From: Synechococcus sp. RSCCF101
Lineage (GTDB): Bacteria; Cyanobacteriota; Cyanobacteriia; PCC-6307; Cyanobiaceae
DNA: 64,000 nucleotides
Assembly: GCF_008807075.1 (NCBI RefSeq)
Contig: NZ_CP035632.1
Location: forward strand, 2,728,001 to 2,792,000
Direction of reading: 5' to 3'
Each line of letters begins with the position of its first letter. Position 1 is the stretch's first letter. This document shows positions 27,281 through 35,855 of this stretch, piece after piece. A program made the translations under genes and the position numbers. A model generated the notes under the pieces. That model made no database searches and had not been told where the DNA came from. It saw only the letters and a list, made by a program, of their open reading frames with translations.

Positions 27281-29803
27281 GTGCCCCGGCCCGCTCGCCT
27301 GCTGCTGCACTGCCGCGGCACCGTGCAGGGTGTGGGCTTCCGGCCGTTCGTGCATCGGCTGGCCAGCCAGCTCGCCCTGGCGGGGGAGGTGGAGAACGTC
27401 GCCGGCTCGGTGCGGGTGGATCTGCAGGGCGAGCGCCGGGCCCTGCAGCGCTTTCTGCATCGCCTCGGCCGTGAGCTGCCCGGCCCGGCCCGGCTGGAGC
27501 GGCTGCAGCCGCGCTGGCTGCCGCCCCGTGCCGACGGCCCCACCGGCGTGCACATCGGCGCGTCCGCGGCCCGGCCCCTGGGCGCCGGGCTGATCGCCCC
27601 GGCCCTGGTGCCCGATCTGGCGCCCTGTCCGGCCTGCCGCGCCGAGCTGGCCGATCCCGCCAGCCGCCGCCACCGCTATCCCTTCATCAGCTGCAGCTGC
27701 TGCGGGCCCCGCTACTCGATCGCCACCGCCGAGCCCTACGCCCGGGCCCACACCACCCTCGCCGCCTTTCCCCTCTGCGAGGACTGCCGGCGTGAATTCC
27801 ACGATCCCGCCGATCGCCGCTTCCACGCCGAGACCATCGGCTGCCAGCGCTGCGGCCCGCGTCTGAGGCACCTGGACCGCAGTGGGCAGCCGCTGCCCGG
27901 TGATCCGATCGATGGGGCCGTCGCCCTGCTGCGGCGTGGCGGCATCGTGGCGCTGCAGGGGGTGGGCGGCTTCCAGCTGCTGGTGGATGCGGGATCGGAG
28001 GCCGCCGTGGCCCGGCTGCGCCGCCGCAAGCGCAGGCCCGCCAAACCCCTGGCCCTGCTGGTGGCCGATCCGGGAGCGATCGAGCCGCTCTGTTGCATCG
28101 GGCCCGAGGAGCGCCGGCTGCTGCACAGCCCCCAGGCTCCGATCGTGCTGCTGCGTCGCCGCGACCGGGCCGGCGACGCCTCCATCGCAGGCGGCGTGGC
28201 GCCGGGCTCGCCCTGCCTGGGCGTGATGCTGCCCGCCTCCGGCCTGCACCTGCTGCTGGCGGAGGCCTTCGCCGGGCCGCTGGTGGCCACCAGCGGCAAC
28301 CGCTCGGGCGAGCAGCTGGCCATCGATCCGGCCGAAGCGCTGGAACGCCTGCAGCAGGTGGCCGATGGCTTTTTGGTGCACAACCGGCCCATCGCCCGGC
28401 CCCTGGACGACTCCCTGGTGCAGGTGATCGCCGGCCGGCCCAGCCTGCTGCGCCGTGCCCGCGGCCATGCCCCCCGGCCGCTGGAACTGGCCCTGCCGGA
28501 GCAGCGTCCGCTCATCGCCCTGGGCGGCGATCTCAAGCTGGCCCCGGCACTGGCTCTGGAGGGGAGGGTCTGGCCCGCGCCCCACATGGGTGATGCGGCT
28601 GATCCCCGCGCGCTGCAGCGCCTCGGTGCGGGGGTGCGGGCTGCCCTGGCCCAGCAGGCCGGCGCCGTGGATCTCGCCTGCGATGCCCACCCCGGCTACC
28701 TCAGCCATGCCCTGGCCCGCCAGCTGCAGCAGCAGGAGGCCGTGGCCCGTCTGCTGCCGGTGCCGCACCACCTGGCCCATGCCCTGGCGGTGGCCGCCGA
28801 GCACGGTCTGCCCCTGCCGCTGGCGGCCCTCTGCTGCGACGGTCTGGGCTTCGGGCCCGGGGCCGGTTCGCCGCTCTGGGGCGGTGAACTGCTGCACATC
28901 AGCCGCTCCGGCTGGCGGCGCCGCGGCCAGCTGCTGCCCTTCCCCCTGCCGGGTGGTGAACAGGCCCACCGGGAGCCGCCGCGGGTCGCGCTCGGGCTGC
29001 TCCAGGTGCTGGGTGCCGTTCCCTCGCCGGCGGCGGCGGGCCGGCTGCTGGCCCTGCCGGAGCCGGATGTGGCCCTGCTGCTCCGCTCGCTCGAGCGAGG
29101 GCTGAACGCGCCACTCACCAGCAGCCTCGGCCGCCTGTTCGATGGTGTGGCGGCCCTGCTGCAGCTGAGCCGTCGCAACAGCTTCGAGGGGGAGTCCGCC
29201 CTGGCGCTCCAGGCCGCCGCCGAGCGGCACCGGCCGGCTTCGCTGCGATCGGGAGCCAGCGGCTGCCCCGCGCTCGCGGCGATGCCCGTGCGGCGGGAGG
29301 GCGGCCGGGTCCTGCTCGACTGGCGTCCCTGGCTCGGGGCGCTGCTGGACCGCCTCGCGCCCCTGGCCGCAGCGGGGATGGCGCCCGATCAGCCCTCGCC
29401 CGCCCGCGATGCGCTGGCCTGGGCGTTTCACCGCGATCTGGCCCGCGGTCTGGCGGATCTGGTGGAGGCCGCCGGGCCCTGCGATGGGGCCGCGGCGGAG
29501 CCTGCGGCCGGGCGGCCCCGGCCGGTGCTGCTGGCCGGCGGTTGCTTTCAGAACCGGCTGCTGGTGGAGGAATGCCAGCAGGTCCTCACCGCCCGGAAGG
29601 CTGTTCCCCACTGGGCTGAGGCCCTCCCGGCCGGTGACGGCGGCCTGGCGCTCGGCCAGCTCTGGGCGCTGGCGGGCGATCTGGCTATGACCCCTGTAGA
29701 GCCCCGTTCAGGCCCCAGCGCGTCCCATGTGCCTGGCCACCCCCGGTCGCATCGTCTCGATCGAGATCTCGCCCCCGGAGGGGGTGGCGGCCGCAGAGGC
29801 TGA
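27281..29803 (+). CDS. hypF: carbamoyltransferase HypF
   Basis: 840 residues from a GTG. Domains in order: acylphosphatase (GTVQGVGFRPFVHRLA near 14), zinc fingers (CPACRAEL, CSCCGPRYS, CEDCRREF, CQRCGPR), YrdC-like (about 205-390) and a Kae1-like carbamoyltransferase part with VPHHLAHAL near 490. With HypE it turns carbamoyl phosphate into the cyanide ligands of the active-site iron. The last 40 or so residues lie past the usual end (GDGGLALGQLW). They are Gly/Pro/Arg rich and encoded over the start of hypC (77-bp overlap). Confidence 0.95.
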   Translation: MPRPARLLLHCRGTVQGVGFRPFVHRLASQLALAGEVENVAGSVRVDLQGERRALQRFLHRLGRELPGPARLERLQPRWLPPRADGPTGVHIGASAARPLGAGLIAPALVPDLAPCPACRAELADPASRRHRYPFISCSCCGPRYSIATAEPYARAHTTLAAFPLCEDCRREFHDPADRRFHAETIGCQRCGPRLRHLDRSGQPLPGDPIDGAVALLRRGGIVALQGVGGFQLLVDAGSEAAVARLRRRKRRPAKPLALLVADPGAIEPLCCIGPEERRLLHSPQAPIVLLRRRDRAGDASIAGGVAPGSPCLGVMLPASGLHLLLAEAFAGPLVATSGNRSGEQLAIDPAEALERLQQVADGFLVHNRPIARPLDDSLVQVIAGRPSLLRRARGHAPRPLELALPEQRPLIALGGDLKLAPALALEGRVWPAPHMGDAADPRALQRLGAGVRAALAQQAGAVDLACDAHPGYLSHALARQLQQQEAVARLLPVPHHLAHALAVAAEHGLPLPLAALCCDGLGFGPGAGSPLWGGELLHISRSGWRRRGQLLPFPLPGGEQAHREPPRVALGLLQVLGAVPSPAAAGRLLALPEPDVALLLRSLERGLNAPLTSSLGRLFDGVAALLQLSRRNSFEGESALALQAAAERHRPASLRSGASGCPALAAMPVRREGGRVLLDWRPWLGALLDRLAPLAAAGMAPDQPSPARDALAWAFHRDLARGLADLVEAAGPCDGAAAEPAAGRPRPVLLAGGCFQNRLLVEECQQVLTARKAVPHWAEALPAGDGGLALGQLWALAGDLAMTPVEPRSGPSASHVPGHPRSHRLDRDLAPGGGGGRRG

Positions 29804-29954
29804 TGCCGATCTCTGGCGCCGGGCCCAGGTGGATTTCGGCGGCGTGCGGCAGCCGGTGAGCCTGGCCTGCCTGCCCCAGGCCCGCATCGGTGATGCCGTG
29901 CTCGTGCACGTGGGCGTGGCTCTGAGCATCGTTGAGGAGGACCCGGCCCCATGA
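29727..29954 (+). CDS. hypC: hydrogenase assembly chaperone HypC
   Basis: 75 residues starting MCLATPGRIVSIE; Cys2 binds the iron with its CN/CO ligands while HypC works with HypD. The C-terminus is short and acidic. The gene begins inside the end of hypF and its stop overlaps the nifJ start as ATGA. Confidence 0.95.
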   Translation: MCLATPGRIVSIEISPPEGVAAAEADADLWRRAQVDFGGVRQPVSLACLPQARIGDAVLVHVGVALSIVEEDPAP

Positions 29955-32900
29955 CCTCCACAGTCCCAAGGCCTTCGGCGGACACCACCGCGCTCCAGCC
30001 GATCACCGTGGACGGCAACGAGGCCGTGGCGCGGGTGGCCTATCGCCTCAGCGAGGTGATCGCCATCTACCCGATCACCCCCGCCTCGCCGATGGGCGAA
30101 TGGGCCGACAGCTGGGCCAGTGCCGGCCGGCCCAACCTCTGGGGCCAGTCGCCCGGGGTGGTGGAGCTGCAGAGCGAGGCCGGCGCCGCCGGCACCATCC
30201 ACGGCGCCCTGCAGGCCGGGGCCCTCACCACCAGCTTCACCGCCTCCCAGGGGCTGCTGCTGATGGTGCCGAACCTCTACAAGATCGCCGGCGAGCTCAC
30301 CCCTTCCGTGCTGCACGTGGCGGCCCGGTCGCTTGCGGCCCAGGGACTCTCGATCTTCGGGGACCACAGCGATGTGATGGCCACCCGCGGCACCGGCTGG
30401 GGCGTTCTGGTGTCCGCCTCGGTGCAGGAGGCCGCCGATCTGGCGGCCATCGCCACCAGCGTCAGCGTTCGCAGCCGGCTGCCCTTCCTGCACGTCTTCG
30501 ACGGCTTCCGCACCTCCCATGAGATCCAGAAGGTGCAGCCGATCGATGACGCCACCCTGCGCGAGCTGATCCCGGAGGACGCGCTGCGGGAGCTGCATGA
30601 GCGGCGGCTGACGCCGGATCGCCCCGTGATCCGCGGCACCAGCCAGAACCCGGATGTGTACTTCCAGGCCCGCGAGTCGGTGAATCCCTTCTACCGGCGC
30701 GCACCGGAGCTGGTGGCCGGGGCGATGGCCCGGTTCGCCTCCCTCACCGGACGCCGCTACGCGCCCTACGAGTACGTGGGGTCGCCCGAGGCCGAGCGGG
30801 TGCTGGTGCTGATGGGCTCCGGCTGCGAGACCGCCCACGAGACCGTCGATGCCCTCACGGCCGCCGGTGAGGCGGTGGGTGTGCTCAAGGTGCGTCTGTT
30901 CCGGCCCTTCGATGGCTCGGCTCTGGTGGACGCCCTGCCCGCCTCGGTGCGGCAGCTGGCCGTGCTCGACCGCTGCAAGGACCCCGGCGCCCCGGCCGAA
31001 CCCCTCTGCCTCGATCTGCTGGCGGCTCTGAGCGAGCACTGGAGCAGCGGCCATCCGGGCCGCCCGATGCCGCGGGTGATCGGCGGCCGCTACGGCCTCT
31101 CCTCCAAGGAGTTCACCCCCGCGATGGTGAAGGCGGTGTTCGACCACCTCGCCGCCGGCGGCCGGGGCGGGTTCACCGTCGGCATCGAGGACGATGTGAG
31201 CGGCACCTCGATCGCCGTCGACGACGGCTTCCGCATCGAGCCCGACGACGAGGTGCGGGCCGTGTTCTACGGCCTCGGCTCCGACGGCACGGTGGGCGCC
31301 AACAAGAGCAGCATCAAGATCATCGGCGAGAGCACCCCGCTCCATGCCCAGGGGTACTTCGTCTACGACTCGAAGAAATCGGGCTCGGTCACCGTCTCCC
31401 ATCTTCGCTTCGGGCCCAGACCGATCCGCTCGGCCTACCTGATCCAGAACCCCACCCTGGTGGCCTGCCACCAGTGGGAGTTCCTTGAGCGCTTCGATGT
31501 GCTGGACGGCCTGGGCCGCGGCGGCACCCTGCTGCTCAACAGCCCCTACGGCATCGAGGAGAGCTGGCGGCGCATGCCGGCGGACCTGCGTGTGCGGATC
31601 CTGGAGCTGGGGCTCACGGTCTGGGTCATCGATGCCTCCCGGGTGGCGCGCGAGGCCGGCATGGGACGCCACATCAACACCGTGATGCAGGCCGGCTTCT
31701 TCGCCGTGAGCGGCGTGCTGCCGCGGGAGGAGGCGATCGAGCGCATCCGTGCCTCCATCCGCAAGGTCTATGGCCGCAAGGGTGAGGCCGTGGTGACCCG
31801 CAACCTGCAGGCCCTGGAGGCGGCCCTCGACCATCTGCTGCCGCTGGATCCCCTGGCCTGTGAGCGCGATCGGCTCGAGCGCGATGCGGCGGGTGCCGAT
31901 GCCGACCCTGAGGACGCGGATCCGCCCCTGTCCGAGCGCCTGGCCGCTGCGCCCCCCTTCGTGCGCGATGTGATCGGCCCGATGCTGCAGCGCCGGGGCG
32001 ACAACCTGCCGGTCAGCGCCCTCCCCTGCGACGGCACCTGGCCGGTGGGCACCTCCCGCTGGGAGAAGCGCAACATCGCCGAGGAGGTTCCCGTCTGGGA
32101 TGAGGACCTGTGCGTGCAGTGCGGCAAGTGCCTGATGGTCTGCCCCCACGCCGTGATCCGCGCCAAGACCGTGGAGCCCGCTGCGCTGCAGGACGCCCCC
32201 GCCGGCTTCCGCCACGCCCCGGCCCGCCCGCCCGCCCCCCGCGAGCAGCGCTTCACGATCCAGGTGGCGGTGGAGGACTGCACCGGCTGCCACCTCTGCG
32301 TGGAGGTCTGCCCGGTGCGCGACCGGCAGGAGCCGCGGCGCAAGGCGCTGAACATGGAGGAGCAGCGTCCGTTGCGGGCCTCCGGCCGCGCCAGCTGGGA
32401 CTTCTTCCTCGGCCTGCCGGAGCGCGACCGGCGCTCGCTCGATCTGCACCGCATCGGTCAGCAGCAGCAGCAGCAGCCCCTGTTCGAGTTCTCCGGAGCC
32501 TGTGCCGGCTGCGGCGAAACCCCCTACATCAAGCTCGCCACCCAGCTCTTCGGCGATCGGATGCTGGTGGCCAATGCAACCGGCTGTTCCTCGATCTACG
32601 GCGGCAACCTTCCCACCACTCCCTGGGCGGCCAATGCGGCCGGCCAGGGACCGGCCTGGAGCAACTCCCTGTTCGAGGACAACGCCGAGTTCGGCTTCGG
32701 CATGCGCGTGGCGCTGGATCAGCGCCGCAGCACGGCCCTCAACCTGCTCGAGGCCCTCGGCGAGGCGTTGCCGCTGCAGCTGAGGGAGGCCCTGGTGCGG
32801 GCGGATCAGTCGAGTGAGGCGGGCCTGGCCGAGCAGCGCCAGCGGGTCGAGGAGCTGCGCGATCGCCTGCGGGCGCTGATCGCCGCCGCCGGACCGGAGC

Positions 32901-33661
32901 AGCGGGAGTCGCGCCGGCAGGCGGAGCGGCTGCTCGACTGCTGCGATGGCCTGCTGCGCCGCAGCGTCTGGCTGATCGGCGGCGACGGCTGGGCCTACGA
33001 CATCGGCTACGGCGGCCTCGATCACGTGCTGGCCTCCGGCCGTGACGTGAATGTGCTCGTGCTCGACACCGAGGTGTACTCCAACACCGGCGGGCAGATG
33101 TCCAAGGCCACGCCGCTGGGAGCGGTGGCCAAGTTCGCCGCCGGCGGCAAGGCCATGCCCAAGAAGGATCTGGGGCTGATGGCCATGACCTACGGCCACG
33201 TCTATGTGGCCAGCGTGGCGATGGGGGCCCGCGATGAGCACACCCTGCGCGCCTTCCTCGAGGCCGAGAGCTACCCGGGTCCCTCGCTGATCCTGGCCTA
33301 CAGCCACTGCATCGCCCACGGCATCGACATGACCCAGGGCCTGGCGCACCAGAAATCGGCCGTGGATTCGGGCCGCTGGCTGCTCTACCGCTACGACCCG
33401 CGCCGGCTGGAGCGGGGCGAGAGCCCGCTGCAGATCGACAGCCGCTCCAACCCCCGCGGCCTGGCGGCCTCGATGGAGGGTGAGAACCGCTTCCGCATGC
33501 TGCGCTTCTCCCAGCCCGAGCGGGCCCGGGCGCTGGTGCAGCAGGCCGAGCGGAACCACGCCCGCCGCATGGCCCTCTACCGGGCCCTGGCCGACAGCGC
33601 CCAGCCGGGGGACAGCCGCCCCGCCGCCGACACCCGTCCCGCCCGGGAGGAGCAGCCATGA
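29951..33661 (+). CDS. nifJ: pyruvate:ferredoxin (flavodoxin) oxidoreductase
   Basis: 1236 residues, full length for the single-chain enzyme. The N-terminal pyrimidine-binding domain starts with DGNEAVARVAYRLSEVIAIYPITPASPMGEW. Two [4Fe-4S] motifs, CVQCGKCLMVCP near 720 and CTGCHLCVEVCP near 776, form the ferredoxin domain. The TPP domain has CAGCGETPYIKL near 850 and GDGWAYDIGYGGLDH near 1011, ending in a DTEVYSNTGGQMSKATP block. It converts pyruvate and CoA to acetyl-CoA, CO2 and reduced ferredoxin. A run of six Gln codons (CAG) lies between the last two domains. ATGA overlaps tie it to hypC and to the DHOD-like gene. Confidence 0.97.
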   Translation: MTSTVPRPSADTTALQPITVDGNEAVARVAYRLSEVIAIYPITPASPMGEWADSWASAGRPNLWGQSPGVVELQSEAGAAGTIHGALQAGALTTSFTASQGLLLMVPNLYKIAGELTPSVLHVAARSLAAQGLSIFGDHSDVMATRGTGWGVLVSASVQEAADLAAIATSVSVRSRLPFLHVFDGFRTSHEIQKVQPIDDATLRELIPEDALRELHERRLTPDRPVIRGTSQNPDVYFQARESVNPFYRRAPELVAGAMARFASLTGRRYAPYEYVGSPEAERVLVLMGSGCETAHETVDALTAAGEAVGVLKVRLFRPFDGSALVDALPASVRQLAVLDRCKDPGAPAEPLCLDLLAALSEHWSSGHPGRPMPRVIGGRYGLSSKEFTPAMVKAVFDHLAAGGRGGFTVGIEDDVSGTSIAVDDGFRIEPDDEVRAVFYGLGSDGTVGANKSSIKIIGESTPLHAQGYFVYDSKKSGSVTVSHLRFGPRPIRSAYLIQNPTLVACHQWEFLERFDVLDGLGRGGTLLLNSPYGIEESWRRMPADLRVRILELGLTVWVIDASRVAREAGMGRHINTVMQAGFFAVSGVLPREEAIERIRASIRKVYGRKGEAVVTRNLQALEAALDHLLPLDPLACERDRLERDAAGADADPEDADPPLSERLAAAPPFVRDVIGPMLQRRGDNLPVSALPCDGTWPVGTSRWEKRNIAEEVPVWDEDLCVQCGKCLMVCPHAVIRAKTVEPAALQDAPAGFRHAPARPPAPREQRFTIQVAVEDCTGCHLCVEVCPVRDRQEPRRKALNMEEQRPLRASGRASWDFFLGLPERDRRSLDLHRIGQQQQQQPLFEFSGACAGCGETPYIKLATQLFGDRMLVANATGCSSIYGGNLPTTPWAANAAGQGPAWSNSLFEDNAEFGFGMRVALDQRRSTALNLLEALGEALPLQLREALVRADQSSEAGLAEQRQRVEELRDRLRALIAAAGPEQRESRRQAERLLDCCDGLLRRSVWLIGGDGWAYDIGYGGLDHVLASGRDVNVLVLDTEVYSNTGGQMSKATPLGAVAKFAAGGKAMPKKDLGLMAMTYGHVYVASVAMGARDEHTLRAFLEAESYPGPSLILAYSHCIAHGIDMTQGLAHQKSAVDSGRWLLYRYDPRRLERGESPLQIDSRSNPRGLAASMEGENRFRMLRFSQPERARALVQQAERNHARRMALYRALADSAQPGDSRPAADTRPAREEQP
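32459..32476 (+). repeat. (CAG)6 microsatellite in nifJ
   Basis: Six CAG codons in a row encode a glutamine run in the linker between the ferredoxin and TPP domains. It is in frame and probably tolerated as a flexible linker; such tracts can vary in length between strains. Confidence 0.85.
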
Positions 33662-34719
33662 CCACCACCACGCCCGGGCCCGCCGGCCCACAGCAGCACG
33701 ATGCCTTCGGGCCGGACCTCTCGGTCGAGTACCTCGGCCTCCGGCTGGCCAATCCGCTGGTGGTGGGCGCGGCGGCACCCCTGAGCGAGAGCCCCGAGGC
33801 CCTGCCGGCCCTGGAGGCCGCCGGTGCCGGTGCGGTGGTGCTCCACTCCCTCTTCCAGGAGGAGATCGAGCGCGAGCAGATGATGCTGCACAGCCACTGG
33901 ATGCAGGGGGCCGAGAGCTATGCCGAGGCCCTCAGCTACCTGCCGGAGGAGTCGGCCGTGCACGGCGGCGAGGACCTCTACCTGCGCGATGTGGAGGAGG
34001 CCCGGCGGCGGCTGAGCATCCCCGTGATCGCCAGCCTCAACGGCCTTCACCCCGGCAGCTGGGTCCACACGGCCCGGCGGATCGAGGCGGCCGGAGCCTC
34101 GGCGCTCGAGCTCAACGTCTACAGCGTGCCCACCGACCCAGGCCTTTCCTCCGAGGCGATTGAGCAGGAGCTGGTGTCGCTGGTGGCCGACGTGCGCCGG
34201 GACACCCGCCTGCCGCTCGCCGTGAAGCTGGGCCCCTACTACACCAATCTCAGTGCCCTGGCCCGGCGCCTGGCCGAGGCCGGCGCGGATGCCCTGGTGC
34301 TGTTCAACCGCTTCTACCAGCCGGACATCGACATCGAGACGCTGGAGATCCGCCCGAATCTGATTCTCAGCAACAGCCATGAGCTGCGGCTGCCGCTGCG
34401 CTGGATCGCCCTGCTCCATGGTCGTGTGCCAATGGACCTGGCCGCCAGCGGCGGCGTGCAGCGGGGCGCCGATGTGGTGCGGCTGCTGATGGCGGGGGCC
34501 AGCGTCACCCAGGTGGTGGGTGCCCTGCTCCGCCACGGCCCGGCCCGCCTCAGCCTGCTGCGCCGCGAGCTGAGCGACTGGCTGCACCAGCACGAGTACG
34601 CCTCCGCCCGCTCCCTGATCGGCTGCATGAGCCAGCGTCGCTGCCCCGAACCCAGTGCCTTCGAGCGGGCCCAGTACGTGCGCGCCCTGCACAGCCTGCA
34701 CGCCGGCCCCCACGCATGA
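33658..34719 (+). CDS. dihydroorotate dehydrogenase-like flavoprotein
   Basis: 353 residues with the FMN TIM-barrel fold of class 1 dihydroorotate dehydrogenases: LGLRLANPLVVGAAAPLSES at the start, LAVKLGPYYTN near 183 and the phosphate-binding ASGGVQRGADVVRLLMAGA near 262. The catalytic loop, LNxSCPN in true class 1 enzymes, reads LNVYSVPTDP, so the base Cys and a substrate Asn are lost; the second Asn region is FNRFYQP. It is thus probably not a pyrimidine enzyme. ATGA overlaps with nifJ and hypD suggest a role in pyruvate or hydrogen electron transfer. The function is unknown. Confidence 0.82.
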   Translation: MTTTTPGPAGPQQHDAFGPDLSVEYLGLRLANPLVVGAAAPLSESPEALPALEAAGAGAVVLHSLFQEEIEREQMMLHSHWMQGAESYAEALSYLPEESAVHGGEDLYLRDVEEARRRLSIPVIASLNGLHPGSWVHTARRIEAAGASALELNVYSVPTDPGLSSEAIEQELVSLVADVRRDTRLPLAVKLGPYYTNLSALARRLAEAGADALVLFNRFYQPDIDIETLEIRPNLILSNSHELRLPLRWIALLHGRVPMDLAASGGVQRGADVVRLLMAGASVTQVVGALLRHGPARLSLLRRELSDWLHQHEYASARSLIGCMSQRRCPEPSAFERAQYVRALHSLHAGPHA

Positions 34720-35855
34720 CTCTCCTCACCGGATCCCCCGTGGCGGCCGATGCGCCGCCCACGCGCGTCAATGCCCTCGCCGCTGAGCTGGAGGACCTCG
34801 CCAGTCGTCCCTGGACCCTGATGGAGGTCTGCGGGGGCCAGACCCACGCCATCGTGCGCTGGGGGCTCGATCAGCTGCTGCCCTCTGGCATGCGGCTGAT
34901 CCACGGGCCCGGCTGCCCGGTCTGCGTCACCCCGGCCGCCACGGTGGATGCCGCCCTGGCCCTGGCCCGGCGGCCGGAGGTGATCCTGGCCTCCTATGGC
35001 GACATGCTGCGGGTGCCGGGCAGCGATCCGGTCGGTGGTGCGGACCTGCTGGGGCTGCGGGCAACGGGCGGCGATGTGCGCCTGCTCACCTCGCCGCTGG
35101 AGGCGCTGAGCCTGGCCCGGCGCCATCCCGACCGGCTGGTGGTGTTCCTGGCCGTGGGCTTCGAGACCACGGCTCCGGCCACCGCCGTGGCCCTGCTGCA
35201 GGCCCGGCGGCAGGGGATCGAGAACCTGCGGGTGCTCGCCTCGCACGTGCGGGTGGTGCCGGCGATGGAGGCGGTGCTCTCGGAGCCGGACTGCGCCATC
35301 GACGGCTTCCTCGCCGCCGGCCACGTGGCGGCGGTGATGGGGCTCGGTGAGCTGCAGGCCCTGGCCGAGCGGCATCGGCTGCCGGTGGTGGTGACCGGCT
35401 TCCAGCCCGAGGAGCTGATGCAGGGGGTGGTCACCTGCGTGCGGCTGCTGGAGGAGGGTGGCTGCGGGGTCCGCAACGCCTATGGCGCCGTGGTGCGGCC
35501 CGACGGCAACCCGCAGGCGCGCTCCGCCATGGAGGCGGTGTTCGAGCCGGTGTCGGCGCCCTGGCGGGGGCTGGGGACCATCACCGGTGGTGCCCTGGCC
35601 CTGCGGGAGGACTACCGCCGCTTCGATGCGTTTCCGCTGCTGGATCCGCCGGGGCCGACAGCCGCCGCCCCGGAGGACAACCCCTGCATCAGCGGCCGCA
35701 TCCTGCAGGGTCGTGCCCTGCCGAGCGACTGCCCGGCCTTCGGTGGCCGCTGTCGCCCCGAGCATCCCCTCGGTGCGCCGATGGTGTCGTCCGAGGGGGC
35801 CTGCGCGGCCTACCACCGCTACCGCGGTGCCGGGATCCCCGCCCGCTGCGGATGA
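34716..35855 (+). CDS. hypD: hydrogenase formation protein HypD
   Basis: 379 residues with the HypD signatures MEVCGGQTHAI near 36, HGPGCPVCVTP near 64 and GFETTAP near 148, plus C-terminal cysteines (SSEGACAAYHRY) for its [4Fe-4S] cluster. It is the scaffold on which Fe(CN)2CO is put together with HypC and HypE. It overlaps both neighbours by ATGA. Confidence 0.95.
   Translation: MTLLTGSPVAADAPPTRVNALAAELEDLASRPWTLMEVCGGQTHAIVRWGLDQLLPSGMRLIHGPGCPVCVTPAATVDAALALARRPEVILASYGDMLRVPGSDPVGGADLLGLRATGGDVRLLTSPLEALSLARRHPDRLVVFLAVGFETTAPATAVALLQARRQGIENLRVLASHVRVVPAMEAVLSEPDCAIDGFLAAGHVAAVMGLGELQALAERHRLPVVVTGFQPEELMQGVVTCVRLLEEGGCGVRNAYGAVVRPDGNPQARSAMEAVFEPVSAPWRGLGTITGGALALREDYRRFDAFPLLDPPGPTAAAPEDNPCISGRILQGRALPSDCPAFGGRCRPEHPLGAPMVSSEGACAAYHRYRGAGIPARCG

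Noticed and set aside
29708-33778. Open frame of about 1350 codons antisense to nifJ
   Set aside because: Same GC-driven effect. The plus strand carries an intact nifJ with all motifs; the antisense product has no recognisable fold.
33658-34719. Naming the DHOD-like gene pyrD
   Set aside because: The catalytic Cys/Asn loop of dihydroorotate dehydrogenase is not conserved, and the context is hydrogenase/PFOR rather than pyrimidine synthesis.
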